DNA of 52,502 nucleotides from an uncultured Bacilli bacterium (lineage in GTDB: Bacteria; Bacillota_I; Bacilli_A; RF39; UBA660), in contig CALVIG010000002.1 of NCBI GenBank assembly GCA_944329425.1, positions 139,880-192,381 of the forward strand. Reading direction: 5' to 3'. Position 1 is the first letter of the stretch. Each line of letters starts with the position of its first letter. The notes under the pieces are model-generated. The model had not been told where the DNA came from. It was given only the letters and a program-made list of their open reading frames with translations, and did no database searches. The translations under genes were made by a program, and so were the position numbers. This document shows positions 17,314 through 24,442 of the stretch, piece after piece.

Positions 17314-19146
17314 ATGAAAAATCAAGATGAAGAAATTGAAACACTTGATTTTGAAGCCGATGAAAAAGTTTCTAATCAAATAGATGAAATGCTTGATTTC
17401 ATTGACCTATCCGAGGATACTGCAGATTCTAAAAATGATGTGCAATTAGAAAAATTACTTGAAACTTCTTATGAAACAAGTAATAATGTTGAGATAGATG
17501 GTTCAAAGGAAAAGCTTGATGAATATAAGCCTTCGATAAAAGATTTTAATATAAAAAATGCTAAGATTAGAAAAATAGTAAAAAAATCGATGTTATACGT
17601 TATTATCGTTATGCTTCTTGGATTTGAGTTTTTTATTAATAAAACTGGGGATGTTTTAAATAGTTTAAGGGTATATGCTAGTGATAATCAACCAATTAGG
17701 ATAATACAAAACAATAAGTATGGATACATTGATTATACTGGAAATAAATTAGTTAATCCAAAATATACTTATGGGGAAAACTTCGTAAAAGGTTATGCCA
17801 TCGTTAAGGATTCTTCTAATTTACCACTTATAATTGATAAGGGTGGTAAGGTTGTCGTACCAACAGGAACTTATTTTTCGGTATATCGAGCAGGTACTGA
17901 TATAATAGCTTCAAAGGTTACTAAATCAGGCTTAAAGTATGGTGTGTTAGATGCTAATTTAAAAGAAAAAACCGAGTTTAAGTATGATATGATTACGTAT
18001 TCCGGGGACGTTTATACGTTTACTAACAAAAATACGGTTGGACTTATAAATAGAGAAGGAAAGGAAATTTTTGAATACAAATTAAACGATGGAGATGACA
18101 AAATTATTGAAGTTACGGCAAGTTCTGTTACTGATTCATCATATCAAAGGTATGCGGTTGTAACGGTTAATTCTTCATCTTTAATAGTTAATATAAATGA
18201 TGGTACCACCGTTTCTAGCGCTACGTTAAATGAAATAACACCTGAGGAAAATAACGTGTTTTATGAGAGTTATGGTGATACTAAACGCTATATGTACGTT
18301 CAAGATAATAAGGTTTTATTAGAATCAGATGATTATTTAAGTTTAAAAATTGATTCAATTGAAACTGGTGTTTTAAAAGCGTTAACTAAGTCACATACCT
18401 ATGAATTTATTAGTACAAAAACTTTAGAACAAATAAAAAAGAATTTAAAAGAAAATGAAACTTATTATGGAGATAACGTTTTCATGTACTTAAATCATAA
18501 TTATAAGAAAAACGAAGACTTAATAGTTATGGTTAAAAACGGAGAAGCTTTTAAAACCATAAATGCTGATTTTACCGTTGAAAAACCATTTAAAAATGGA
18601 ATTGCAATAATTAAATACGACGATGGAACTTATGGTTACTTAAACGAAGAAGGTAACATAATTACCAATGAAAGATTCATAGAAGCAGGGGAGTTTGATT
18701 CTTATGGGGAAGCAATCGCCAAGAATTCAAATGGTTATGGAGTTATAAATAAAGATGGTAAAATAATAATAGAGTTTGAAAATGCTGAAATTAAAATGGC
18801 TAGTGGAGAAGTAAAGAAAAAAACATCAGCGGATGATAATGTGTTTTATGCGGTTAGAAAAGATAATAGGTATGCTATTTATAAATCAAATGGTAAAAGG
18901 GCGAATAAAACGTATTATAACGATATAGAGTTCAATGATAAATATCCGTTATTTAAAGCTTCTACGGATGCTAATGATTTATTAATTACTTCCTCTAGTT
19001 TAAGTGAAATAAATCTTACATCTTTTAATTCTGAGTATGAAGCTTATGATAATTATATAATACTAAAAAATGAGTATTATAATTATAAAGGGAAATTAAT
19101 ATATGTTGATAATCGTGATGATGCTGGAAAGGAAAGCGGTGATTAA
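17314..19146 (+). CDS. Membrane protein with extracytoplasmic WG repeats
   Basis: Function unknown. The 610-residue protein has an acidic cytoplasmic N-terminus of about 85 residues (EEIETLDFEADEKV...), one membrane helix (SMLYVIIVMLLGFEFFI) and a large outer domain. That domain contains WG-type beta repeats: NKYGYIDYTGNKLVNPKY, GTYGYLNEEGNIITNERF, NGYGVINKDGKIIIEFE and NRYAIYKSNGKRANKTYY. WG repeats are found in bacterial surface and ligand-binding proteins. ATG 17314 was preferred over GTG 17311 and over the longer frame because AAAGGAGGGG ends at 17306. It is followed two bases later by a small membrane protein gene and then a sortase, suggesting an operon. Confidence 0.75.
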   Translation: MKNQDEEIETLDFEADEKVSNQIDEMLDFIDLSEDTADSKNDVQLEKLLETSYETSNNVEIDGSKEKLDEYKPSIKDFNIKNAKIRKIVKKSMLYVIIVMLLGFEFFINKTGDVLNSLRVYASDNQPIRIIQNNKYGYIDYTGNKLVNPKYTYGENFVKGYAIVKDSSNLPLIIDKGGKVVVPTGTYFSVYRAGTDIIASKVTKSGLKYGVLDANLKEKTEFKYDMITYSGDVYTFTNKNTVGLINREGKEIFEYKLNDGDDKIIEVTASSVTDSSYQRYAVVTVNSSSLIVNINDGTTVSSATLNEITPEENNVFYESYGDTKRYMYVQDNKVLLESDDYLSLKIDSIETGVLKALTKSHTYEFISTKTLEQIKKNLKENETYYGDNVFMYLNHNYKKNEDLIVMVKNGEAFKTINADFTVEKPFKNGIAIIKYDDGTYGYLNEEGNIITNERFIEAGEFDSYGEAIAKNSNGYGVINKDGKIIIEFENAEIKMASGEVKKKTSADDNVFYAVRKDNRYAIYKSNGKRANKTYYNDIEFNDKYPLFKASTDANDLLITSSSLSEINLTSFNSEYEAYDNYIILKNEYYNYKGKLIYVDNRDDAGKESGD

Positions 19147-19148
19147 TC

Positions 19149-19313
19149 ATGGATGATAAAATGGAGCTAGTTGATGTATCTGATGAAAAAACAGTAAAAA
19201 AGAAAGATCGTTTTATGCTATTTGTATACATATCACTTATTTTATTAATTGTTCTTGGTCTTATAACTTATTTCTTTGGTTATGATCTTTTGAAACCAAT
19301 AATTAAAGTATAG
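19149..19313 (+). CDS. Small single-pass membrane protein, 54 residues
   Basis: A short unrecognised gene. It encodes an acidic then Lys-rich N-terminus (MDDKMELVDVSDEKTVKKKD), one membrane helix (FMLFVYISLILLIVLGLITYFF) and a short tail LLKPIIKV. A GGTGAT Shine-Dalgarno lies six bases before ATG 19149 and inside the end of the WG gene. The sortase start follows nine bases after its stop. Tight packing, a proper ribosome site and a clean transmembrane pattern argue that it is real. Its acidic-Lys-TM layout resembles the N-terminus of its upstream neighbour. Confidence 0.75.
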   Translation: MDDKMELVDVSDEKTVKKKDRFMLFVYISLILLIVLGLITYFFGYDLLKPIIKV

Positions 19314-19321
19314 GAGGGCAT

Positions 19322-19945
19322 ATGAAAAGTTTAATAAATAAAATAAATAAAGAAAAATTATTCAACGTTATCATCGTTTTAATCGTTATTTTTCTTTATG
19401 TTTTTGTAGCACTTTTTATATATAGTGATTTTAGGGAAAGAAAAAGACAAGAAATAGCAGACGGTATAATTGAAAAAGTGGATGAACAAATAGAAGAAAA
19501 TAAAGAACAAGAAAATCCCGTAACCGAAATAGTTACTTCGTATGGAGGAATTAAATATACGGTACTTGGTAAAATAAGAATAAAAAAAATCAATATATAT
19601 CAACCAATTTTAAAAGAAAATACCAAAAGTGCTTATGATGCTTCCGTAGTTAAAATATCTGGTCCTGATTTAAATACCAATGGTAATGTTGTAATTGGTG
19701 GTCATAATTTTATGCGTGGTAATTTCTTTATTAAGATAAACCGATTAGTTAAAAATGACGTTGTAACCATTACTGATTTAATGGGACAGAGTGTTGATTA
19801 TTATGTTTATGAATATGGGGTTACAACGATTGATGATGCAAGTTATTTAGCACAGCCTAGTAATGATAATGATAAAATCGTTACTTTAGTAACTTGTACT
19901 AAGGGTGGTAAAGAAAGATATTACGTAAAAGCAAAAGCAAAATAG
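19322..19945 (+). CDS. Class D-like sortase
   Basis: Transpeptidase that joins surface proteins to the cell wall or to each other. The 207-residue protein has an N-terminal membrane helix (VIIVLIVIFLYVFVALFIY), an acidic linker and a C-terminal sortase barrel. The catalytic His is in GGHNF, the Cys in VTLVTCT and the Arg in KERYYVKA. Length and motif order fit class D/E housekeeping sortases. No LPxTG-like substrate is encoded in this window: neither the LRR, WG nor cadherin-like protein ends in one. It sits directly downstream of the WG protein and the 54-residue membrane protein. Confidence 0.88.
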   Translation: MKSLINKINKEKLFNVIIVLIVIFLYVFVALFIYSDFRERKRQEIADGIIEKVDEQIEENKEQENPVTEIVTSYGGIKYTVLGKIRIKKINIYQPILKENTKSAYDASVVKISGPDLNTNGNVVIGGHNFMRGNFFIKINRLVKNDVVTITDLMGQSVDYYVYEYGVTTIDDASYLAQPSNDNDKIVTLVTCTKGGKERYYVKAKAK

Positions 19946-19961
19946 GCGTTTTAGGTGAAAA

Positions 19962-20399
19962 ATGGTTGGAATTAAATTTCAAATAAGAAACGAGCATGAC
20001 GTGGTTTTAGATAAAATATTTAAAAATATTGATTTAAAAAATTATTTTTTTAAGATTACAAATGAAGAAGTTTTTGACGAAAAAGGAAATAATTTTTTTG
20101 AGCAACAAATTTATACGAGTTTAGGATTTAGAAACTTAATTAAATTAAGAAAACATTATCCTGTATTTTTAACTTTACAATTATATAAGGATAACAAAAA
20201 CATGGTAGAAATACAAAACTATGATAATTATTTAAATAGTGATTGTGAATTGTTTTTGTATATTATTGATAATATATTCGTTGAAATATATTCTAAAAAC
20301 GAAAATTACTTAAAAGTAATAAAACATAACGCTTTAAAAAATAAATACGTTAACGTACAAGACATTAATGATTTTAGTAAATTTTCTTTATATTATTAA
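19962..20399 (+). CDS. DUF2691-like protein
   Basis: Function unknown. This 145-residue soluble protein resembles the DUF2691 family of Bacillus: IKFQIRNEHDVVLDKIFKNI, a central hydrophobic strand, then NYDNYLNSDCELFLYIIDNI and VEIYSKNE. The resemblance is from memory of the family pattern and is not strong. GGTG precedes ATG 19962, and the gene follows the sortase by 16 bases, so it may belong to the same transcript. There is no signal peptide or membrane segment. Confidence 0.55.
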   Translation: MVGIKFQIRNEHDVVLDKIFKNIDLKNYFFKITNEEVFDEKGNNFFEQQIYTSLGFRNLIKLRKHYPVFLTLQLYKDNKNMVEIQNYDNYLNSDCELFLYIIDNIFVEIYSKNENYLKVIKHNALKNKYVNVQDINDFSKFSLYY

Positions 20400-20403
20400 A
20401 ATT

Positions 20404-20430
20404 AAAAGGCACTATTTTAAAGTGCCTTTT
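20404..20430. terminator. Bidirectional terminator
   Basis: Ten-base perfect stem AAAAGGCACT/AGTGCCTTTT, loop ATTTTAA. The minus-strand gene's stop codon lies within it, so it serves the DUF2691-like gene and the convergent DUF192 gene. Confidence 0.85.
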
Positions 20431-20687
20431 GGTAATTCATATATGTTTTTGGTTGGCTTAGGAGCTATTAGAATTCTGCATGGTTTAACGTTTTTATATT
20501 TTTTTATTATGTTGTCTTTTCGGTCAGTTGCAACAACATCTATTTTATCAAACATAAAAAAAGTATGAATTGCTCTGCAGTTACGGAACATAAGGCCGTA
20601 ATTGATATTTTTTTTAAACATTAATCCCCAAAAACGACTTAAGAACGTATTTGCAGGTTTTATTGTAACGTTTTTAAATGATAACAT
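20412..20687 (-). CDS. DUF192 family protein
   Basis: Function unknown in bacteria. The 91-residue protein matches the DUF192/COG1430 pattern: A(N)TFLSRFWGLMFKKN, GLMFRNCRAIHTFFMF, KIDVVATDRKDNIIKKY and a terminal ELPKG. It is at the short end of the family, and the signal sequence seen in many homologues is absent. GAGGTG, six bases upstream, sets ATG 20687; the GTG at 20696 overlaps the ribosome site. Confidence 0.75.
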   Translation of the reverse strand: MLSFKNVTIKPANTFLSRFWGLMFKKNINYGLMFRNCRAIHTFFMFDKIDVVATDRKDNIIKKYKNVKPCRILIAPKPTKNIYELPKGTLK

Positions 20688-20773
20688 ATTGTTCACCTCA
20701 ATTTATAATATCATATATGTTATAATAATACAAATCTTATATTTACATTATTGTAATATATTTTGTTTTCTCG

Positions 20774-20803
20774 TTGACAAACTAAGATATAAAATGTTAA
20801 ACT
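20774..20803 (+). promoter_or_regulatory. Sigma-A promoter for the Flp-type pilin gene
   Basis: TTGACA (20774-20779), 18-base spacer ending in TGT, TAAACT (20798-20803). Perfect -35 with an extended -10. Confidence 0.6.
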
Positions 20804-20832
20804 ATTATTAGTAAAATATGAGGTGTATGAAT

Positions 20833-21024
20833 ATGAAATTGAATAAAAAAGGTCAAGCTTTAGTGGAATATGTTTTAATAATAGCATTAGTAACGGTTAT
20901 TGCGGTAAGTTTAATTAAAGTCTTTGGAGGCTATCTAAAAGATTCGATAACTAAAACTTCTTGTGAGTTAGTTGGTGAGACGTATCAAAAAGGTGATAAT
21001 CCTGGGGAAGGAACTTGTAAATAA
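20833..21024 (+). CDS. Flp/Fap-type (class IVb) pilin
   Basis: Short prepilin of 63 residues: a basic leader KLNKKG followed by QALVEYVLIIALVTVIAVSL, giving the prepilin-peptidase site G|Q with Glu at +5. The C-terminal region contains a Cys pair. Flp pilins form tight-adherence (Tad) pili. No tad assembly genes, prepilin peptidase or other flp copies occur in this window, so it is an orphan here. GAGGTG, seven bases upstream, sets ATG 20833, five codons inside the longest frame. A perfect TTGACA promoter suggests strong expression. Confidence 0.85.
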   Translation: MKLNKKGQALVEYVLIIALVTVIAVSLIKVFGGYLKDSITKTSCELVGETYQKGDNPGEGTCK

Positions 21025-21044
21025 GGCCGTTTTGGTCTTTTTTT
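21023..21044 (+). terminator. Terminator after the Flp-type pilin gene
   Basis: Six-pair stem AAGGCC/GGTCTT (one G-T pair), five-base loop, T-run. Weak. Confidence 0.55.
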
Positions 21045-21063
21045 GTATAGAAAGGAAAGTCAT

Positions 21064-21747
21064 ATGGCAAATATATTAAAATCAAATAATAAAGGAAGTT
21101 TAATTGTTTTATCAGGGCCCTCAGGTTCTGGTAAAGATTCTATATGTGAAAGATTAAAGGAATACAATGATAATTTTTGGGTTTCTATATCTTGTACGAC
21201 TAGAAAGCCTAGAAAAGGTGAGGAAGATGGGGTTAATTATTATTTTAAAACAAAGGATGAGTTTGAAAAACTAATCAAAGAGGATGATTTTTTAGAATAT
21301 GCAAAATATAATGATGATTATTACGGAACTCCTAGAAGTAAGGTTAATGATTATCTAAATAAAGGATTCGACGTTATTTTAGTTATTGAAGTACAAGGTG
21401 CATTAAAAATCAAACACATTATGCCAGAAGCAACCTTTATTTTTATAATGCCTCCTACGATGAAGGATTTGGTGCTTAGGTTAAAAAAACGAGGTACTGA
21501 AACGGATGATAAAATATTAATGAGGTTTAAGAAAGCGTATCAGGAAATAAATGAATTAACAAAGTATAATTACGTTGTTGTTAATGATGAATTAGATAAG
21601 GCTACCAAAAAGGTTAATTCAATAATTGAGGCACAAAAATGCATGGTAGATAAAATAGAAGAGGTTTATTTAAATAATCCGGAAGAAGAAATCCATGAAC
21701 TTTTAATCGATAATAAGATTTTTATAAATAAGGACGTTAATTTATAA
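21064..21747 (+). CDS. gmk: Guanylate kinase
   Basis: Converts GMP to GDP in purine nucleotide salvage and synthesis. The 227-residue protein has the P-loop LSGPSGSGKDS, the GMP-binding segment SCTTRKPRKGEEDGVNYYF, LEYAKYNDDYYGTP and the lid RLKKRGTE. About 25 C-terminal residues extend beyond the compact enzyme (VYLNNPEEEIHELLID...). AAAGGA sets ATG 21064. rpoZ and priA, common downstream neighbours in Firmicutes, are absent. Confidence 0.95.
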   Translation: MANILKSNNKGSLIVLSGPSGSGKDSICERLKEYNDNFWVSISCTTRKPRKGEEDGVNYYFKTKDEFEKLIKEDDFLEYAKYNDDYYGTPRSKVNDYLNKGFDVILVIEVQGALKIKHIMPEATFIFIMPPTMKDLVLRLKKRGTETDDKILMRFKKAYQEINELTKYNYVVVNDELDKATKKVNSIIEAQKCMVDKIEEVYLNNPEEEIHELLIDNKIFINKDVNL

Positions 21748-21754
21748 AAATGTA

Positions 21755-21783
21755 TTGTAAAAAAATGTCGTTTATGGTATTAT
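21755..21783 (+). promoter_or_regulatory. Promoter of the structured RNA at 21.79 kb
   Basis: TTGTAA (21755-21760), 17-base spacer ending in TGG, TATTAT (21778-21783). Extended -10. Expected start near 21789. Confidence 0.6.
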
Positions 21784-21787
21784 ATTT

Positions 21788-21924
21788 ATGTCAGTTGCGT
21801 AACTGACATGAAGTAAAAGAAAGTACTTTCATAGTAGTACAGCAGTAAGGTAGTAAGCCAGTTATGCTGTTTGTAATTGGTGTTGTAGTAGAACAATCCT
21901 GAAGTTTGGGATTGTTTTTTTTTA
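21788..21924 (+). ncRNA. Free-standing structured RNA of unknown class, about 135 nt
   Basis: Between gmk and the response regulator lies a unit with its own promoter and terminator and no open frame. Helices visible: (1) ATGTCAGTT/AACTGACAT, nine perfect pairs closing a GCGT loop (21788-21809); (2) AAGTA/TACTT at 21811-21828; (3) ACAGCA/TGCTGT at 21839-21870 with an inner GGT/GCC hairpin; (4) the terminator AACAATCC/GGATTGTT at 21892-21916 followed by T9. The downstream gene has its own extended -10 after the terminator, so this looks like a separate small RNA rather than a leader. I see no 6S, SRP, tmRNA, T-box or common riboswitch signature. Confidence 0.65.
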
Positions 21925-21955
21925 ATAATTTTTAATTTTAACTGAGCGTTTATAA

Positions 21956-21964
21956 TGTTATAAT
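21956..21964 (+). promoter_or_regulatory. Extended -10 promoter for the two-component operon
   Basis: TGTTATAAT, 23 bases before the response-regulator start and downstream of the RNA terminator. Confidence 0.55.
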
Positions 21965-21986
21965 GAAATTAGTGAAGGTGATATAA

Positions 21987-22661
21987 ATGGAAAAAATTCT
22001 TATTGTTGATGATGAAAATGATATTGCAGAATTAATTTCTGATATATTAGAGGATGAAGGCTATTCAACAACCATTAAAAATAGTGGTAATGATGCCATT
22101 GCGGAAATAAAAGAAAATGATTACGATTTAATATTATTGGATGTTATGATGCCTGATATATCTGGTACCGAAGTTTGTGCTAATATTAGAAATCATACTT
22201 CCAGTCCAATAATTTTTGTTACCGCTAAAACGGCATTGTCATCAAAGTTAGTTGGGTTTGAAGTTGGAGCGGATGATTATATAACAAAGCCTTTTGTAAA
22301 TGAAGAGTTGGTGGCTAGGGTTAAAGCTCATTTAAGAAGAGAAGAAAGAATAGAAAAAAAGAATAATAATAACGTAATTGAGATTGGAGAAATAAAACTT
22401 AATAAAGAAAGTTTTGAAGTTTATAAAAATGGTAACCTAATAACTTTGTCTACGAAAGAATTTGAATTATTATCATACTTAATGGAAAACGCTGGAATAG
22501 TATTATCTAAGGAACAAATATACCAAAGTGTTTGGAAAAACAACTACGGAGATATCGGAACGGTAGCGGTTAATATAAAAAGTCTTAGAAATAAGTTAGA
22601 TACAGAAGAAAAGTATATAAAAACAATTTGGGGAATGGGTTATAAGTTTGTAAGGGCGTAA
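21987..22661 (+). CDS. OmpR/PhoB-family response regulator
   Basis: DNA-binding partner of the kinase encoded two bases downstream. The 224-residue protein has a receiver domain with the acidic pocket (VDDE, residues 7-10), phosphoacceptor Asp52 in ILLDVMMPD, the conserved Thr in VTAK and Lys101 in ITKPF. A C-terminal winged helix follows (LSTKEFELLSYLMENAG ... IKTIWGMGYKFV). The regulated genes are not evident; neighbours give no clue to the stimulus. Confidence 0.93.
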   Translation: MEKILIVDDENDIAELISDILEDEGYSTTIKNSGNDAIAEIKENDYDLILLDVMMPDISGTEVCANIRNHTSSPIIFVTAKTALSSKLVGFEVGADDYITKPFVNEELVARVKAHLRREERIEKKNNNNVIEIGEIKLNKESFEVYKNGNLITLSTKEFELLSYLMENAGIVLSKEQIYQSVWKNNYGDIGTVAVNIKSLRNKLDTEEKYIKTIWGMGYKFVRA

Positions 22662-22663
22662 TT

Positions 22664-23959
22664 ATGAAAAAGATGAAGTCAAAAACCGTTGCGTTGTTAA
22701 TAATAATTGTTTTGCTAGCAGTTAATTCTGGGCTTTTGTTTTCTTATTATAGTTTTTATTTATCTGATAGAATGATAACCGATTTAACTGAAGCTAAAAA
22801 CCAAAATTATAATAGTTTATATGCCATTGCAAAAACAATAGATGGTAAGAATTTAGATGATTCTATAAAAGTAATTAAGTCATACACAAAGGAAAACGGT
22901 GGATACGTTACCCTTAAAGATAGTAAAAAAAATGTTATATATACTAATAAAAAAGAATCTGATAAGCTTTTTTCTTCTACGATAATAATTTACATTAACG
23001 ATAATGAATACGAATTAACGTATTCTAGGATATCAATGTTACCTGGTATGAAATTAATTAGAAATTTTATTGTTTATGAAATAATTTTGGTATCTACTTC
23101 CGTAATAATTGCGTTTTTTGTTAGTTCTAAAAAACTTATTGATCCAATTGAAACAATAACAAAAGATATAAATGATTATAAGTATGGTAAGCGCCCTTAT
23201 AAAAGAAAGATGCCTAAGAAAATGCAAAGGATACAAAATACCTTTGTTGATATGGTTGATTCGTTAGAAATTGAAAAAGATTATCAAAACCAAATAATTG
23301 CGTCTATATCTCATGATATTAAAACGCCGTTAACGTCTGTTATTGGGTATGCTGATAGGCTTAAGAATAAAAATTTAACAGAAGATAAAAAGATTAAGTA
23401 CATTGATAAAATATATAATAAAGCGTTTTTAATAAAGGAAATACTTGAAGAATTTGATGATTATCAAAGCTGTAACTTAAAAGAAACTTTAAAATTTGAT
23501 AACATAAGTATCAAAGAGTTATGTAATAACATAAAAAAAGATTTTGAAGAAGAATTAAATGATAAAAAAATAGCTTTAAAAATAACTAGTAATTGTGATG
23601 ATAAGGTTATTTCGGTAGACGTGGTTAAGTTACGAAGGGTATTTAGTAACATAATAACTAACAGTGTTACGCACTTTAAAGGCAAACAAGGTGTTATTAA
23701 CGTAGTTATTTCTTATAAAAGAAACTTTTTTAAGTTTGAGGTTGCTGATAATGGTGGAGGAATTGCTAACGCTAGGGATATTAAAAAAATATTTGAACCA
23801 CTATATACGACTGATCCTTCAAGGAAAATACCTGGTTTAGGTCTTTCAATATGTAAACAAATAGTTAGTGCCCATGATGGACGAATTTATGCTGAAAATA
23901 ATGATATTGGAGGATTAAGCATCATATTTATATTACCTGGTAGTTTTAATAAAATTTAA
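22664..23959 (+). CDS. Membrane sensor histidine kinase
   Basis: Two-component sensor kinase of 431 residues. It has an N-terminal membrane helix (VALLIIIVLLAVNSGLLFSY), an extracytoplasmic sensor of about 90 residues, and a second helix (FIVYEIILVSTSVIIAFFV). A linker region with a HAMP-like position follows, then the H-box ISHDIKTPLTSVIGYADRL, N-box IITNSVTHF, and catalytic boxes VADNGGGIAN and PGLGLSICKQI. It is translated from an ATG two bases after the regulator stop, so the pair is stoichiometrically coupled. The sensor domain has no recognised ligand fold. Confidence 0.92.
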   Translation: MKKMKSKTVALLIIIVLLAVNSGLLFSYYSFYLSDRMITDLTEAKNQNYNSLYAIAKTIDGKNLDDSIKVIKSYTKENGGYVTLKDSKKNVIYTNKKESDKLFSSTIIIYINDNEYELTYSRISMLPGMKLIRNFIVYEIILVSTSVIIAFFVSSKKLIDPIETITKDINDYKYGKRPYKRKMPKKMQRIQNTFVDMVDSLEIEKDYQNQIIASISHDIKTPLTSVIGYADRLKNKNLTEDKKIKYIDKIYNKAFLIKEILEEFDDYQSCNLKETLKFDNISIKELCNNIKKDFEEELNDKKIALKITSNCDDKVISVDVVKLRRVFSNIITNSVTHFKGKQGVINVVISYKRNFFKFEVADNGGGIANARDIKKIFEPLYTTDPSRKIPGLGLSICKQIVSAHDGRIYAENNDIGGLSIIFILPGSFNKI

Positions 23960-23964
23960 TAATT

Positions 23965-23993
23965 TTGACATAGAAATTTAATATTTATTATAT
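23965..23993 (+). promoter_or_regulatory. Promoter of the small RNA at 24.0 kb
   Basis: Perfect TTGACA (23965-23970), 17-base spacer, TTATAT (23988-23993), within an AT-rich run that also offers TATAAT at 23993. Start expected near 24000. Confidence 0.6.
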
Positions 23994-23999
23994 ATAATT

Positions 24000-24110
24000 A
24001 AATTGTAGTTAGAAATAGTGGTACTTCTAACTACTACTTATACACTCAAAAAACACTACTTACTCCTTTATACCACTAAAAAAAGAACCTATTTTATAGG
24101 TTCTTTTTGC
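24000..24110 (+). ncRNA. Small RNA with a loop-tail pseudoknot and anti-Shine-Dalgarno stretch
   Basis: About 110 nt after the kinase gene with no open frame. The 5' hairpin GTAGTTAGAA/TTCTAACTAC (24005-24034) has ten perfect pairs. Its ten-base loop contains TAGTGGTA, which is exactly complementary to TACCACTA at 24071-24078, just before the terminator. This predicts an eight-pair pseudoknot. The linker between them (about 24035-24070) contains no G at all and includes ACTCCTTT, complementary to ribosome binding sites. The terminator (AAAAGAACCTA and its partner, 24081-24107) is shared with the convergent gene. The RNA is predicted from sequence only, and its class is unknown. Confidence 0.6.
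24078..24110. terminator. Bidirectional terminator
   Basis: Eleven-pair stem AAAAGAACCTA/TAGGTTCTTTT with A- and T-flanks. It ends the small RNA on the plus strand and the 101-residue gene on the minus strand. Confidence 0.85.
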
Positions 24111-24394
24111 TTTTCATATAACGTTTCTATTAGATTTATGCAAGTATCACGTCTTTCTTTTATAAACTTATAACCATTATTGACTTTACTTACAATTCCT
24201 TTTGACATCATTAATACGTTTTTTATTAATTTTTTTTCTTCTTCGTTAAACGTATCAAAATTATTGTTAAAATAATTTAGTAGTATTTCTAAATCATCAA
24301 GTTTTCCTGAAGATGCTCCTTTTTTCTTAAATAAACTTACTAAGTTATTATATTTTTGATATACTTCTAAACTTATGTCACTATCTTTATACAT
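24089..24394 (-). CDS. Unrecognised small helical cytoplasmic protein
   Basis: I do not recognise this 101-residue protein. It is rich in Lys, Glu, Asn and Leu and predicted mostly helical (EVYQKYNNLVSLFKKKGA, LEILLNYFNNNFDTFNEEEK), without a signal or membrane segment. A GGAGTGG Shine-Dalgarno six bases upstream sets ATG 24394; a TTG five codons earlier overlaps that site. It lies 48 bases downstream of sigG on the same strand, with no terminator visible between them, so it may be co-transcribed with sigG and expressed in the forespore (inference). Confidence 0.65.
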   Translation of the reverse strand: MYKDSDISLEVYQKYNNLVSLFKKKGASSGKLDDLEILLNYFNNNFDTFNEEEKKLIKNVLMMSKGIVSKVNNGYKFIKERRDTCINLIETLYEKQKEPIK

Positions 24395-24442
24395 GCCAAA
24401 CCACTCCAATTACATTATAACTTTTGAGACCTTTACTGTCAA

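Noticed and set aside
19025-19231. Minus-strand frame overlapping the 54-residue membrane protein gene
   Set aside because: The plus-strand small gene has the better ribosome site and spacing, and the protein read on minus is His/Tyr-rich noise.
20602-20811. Plus-strand frame over the DUF192 gene and the following spacer
   Set aside because: Antisense to a recognisable gene and without a ribosome site.
21788-21924. 6S RNA, SRP RNA or c-di-GMP riboswitch
   Set aside because: Too short and without the long bubble hairpin of 6S RNA; no SRP domain IV motif; no conserved GEMM core sequences.
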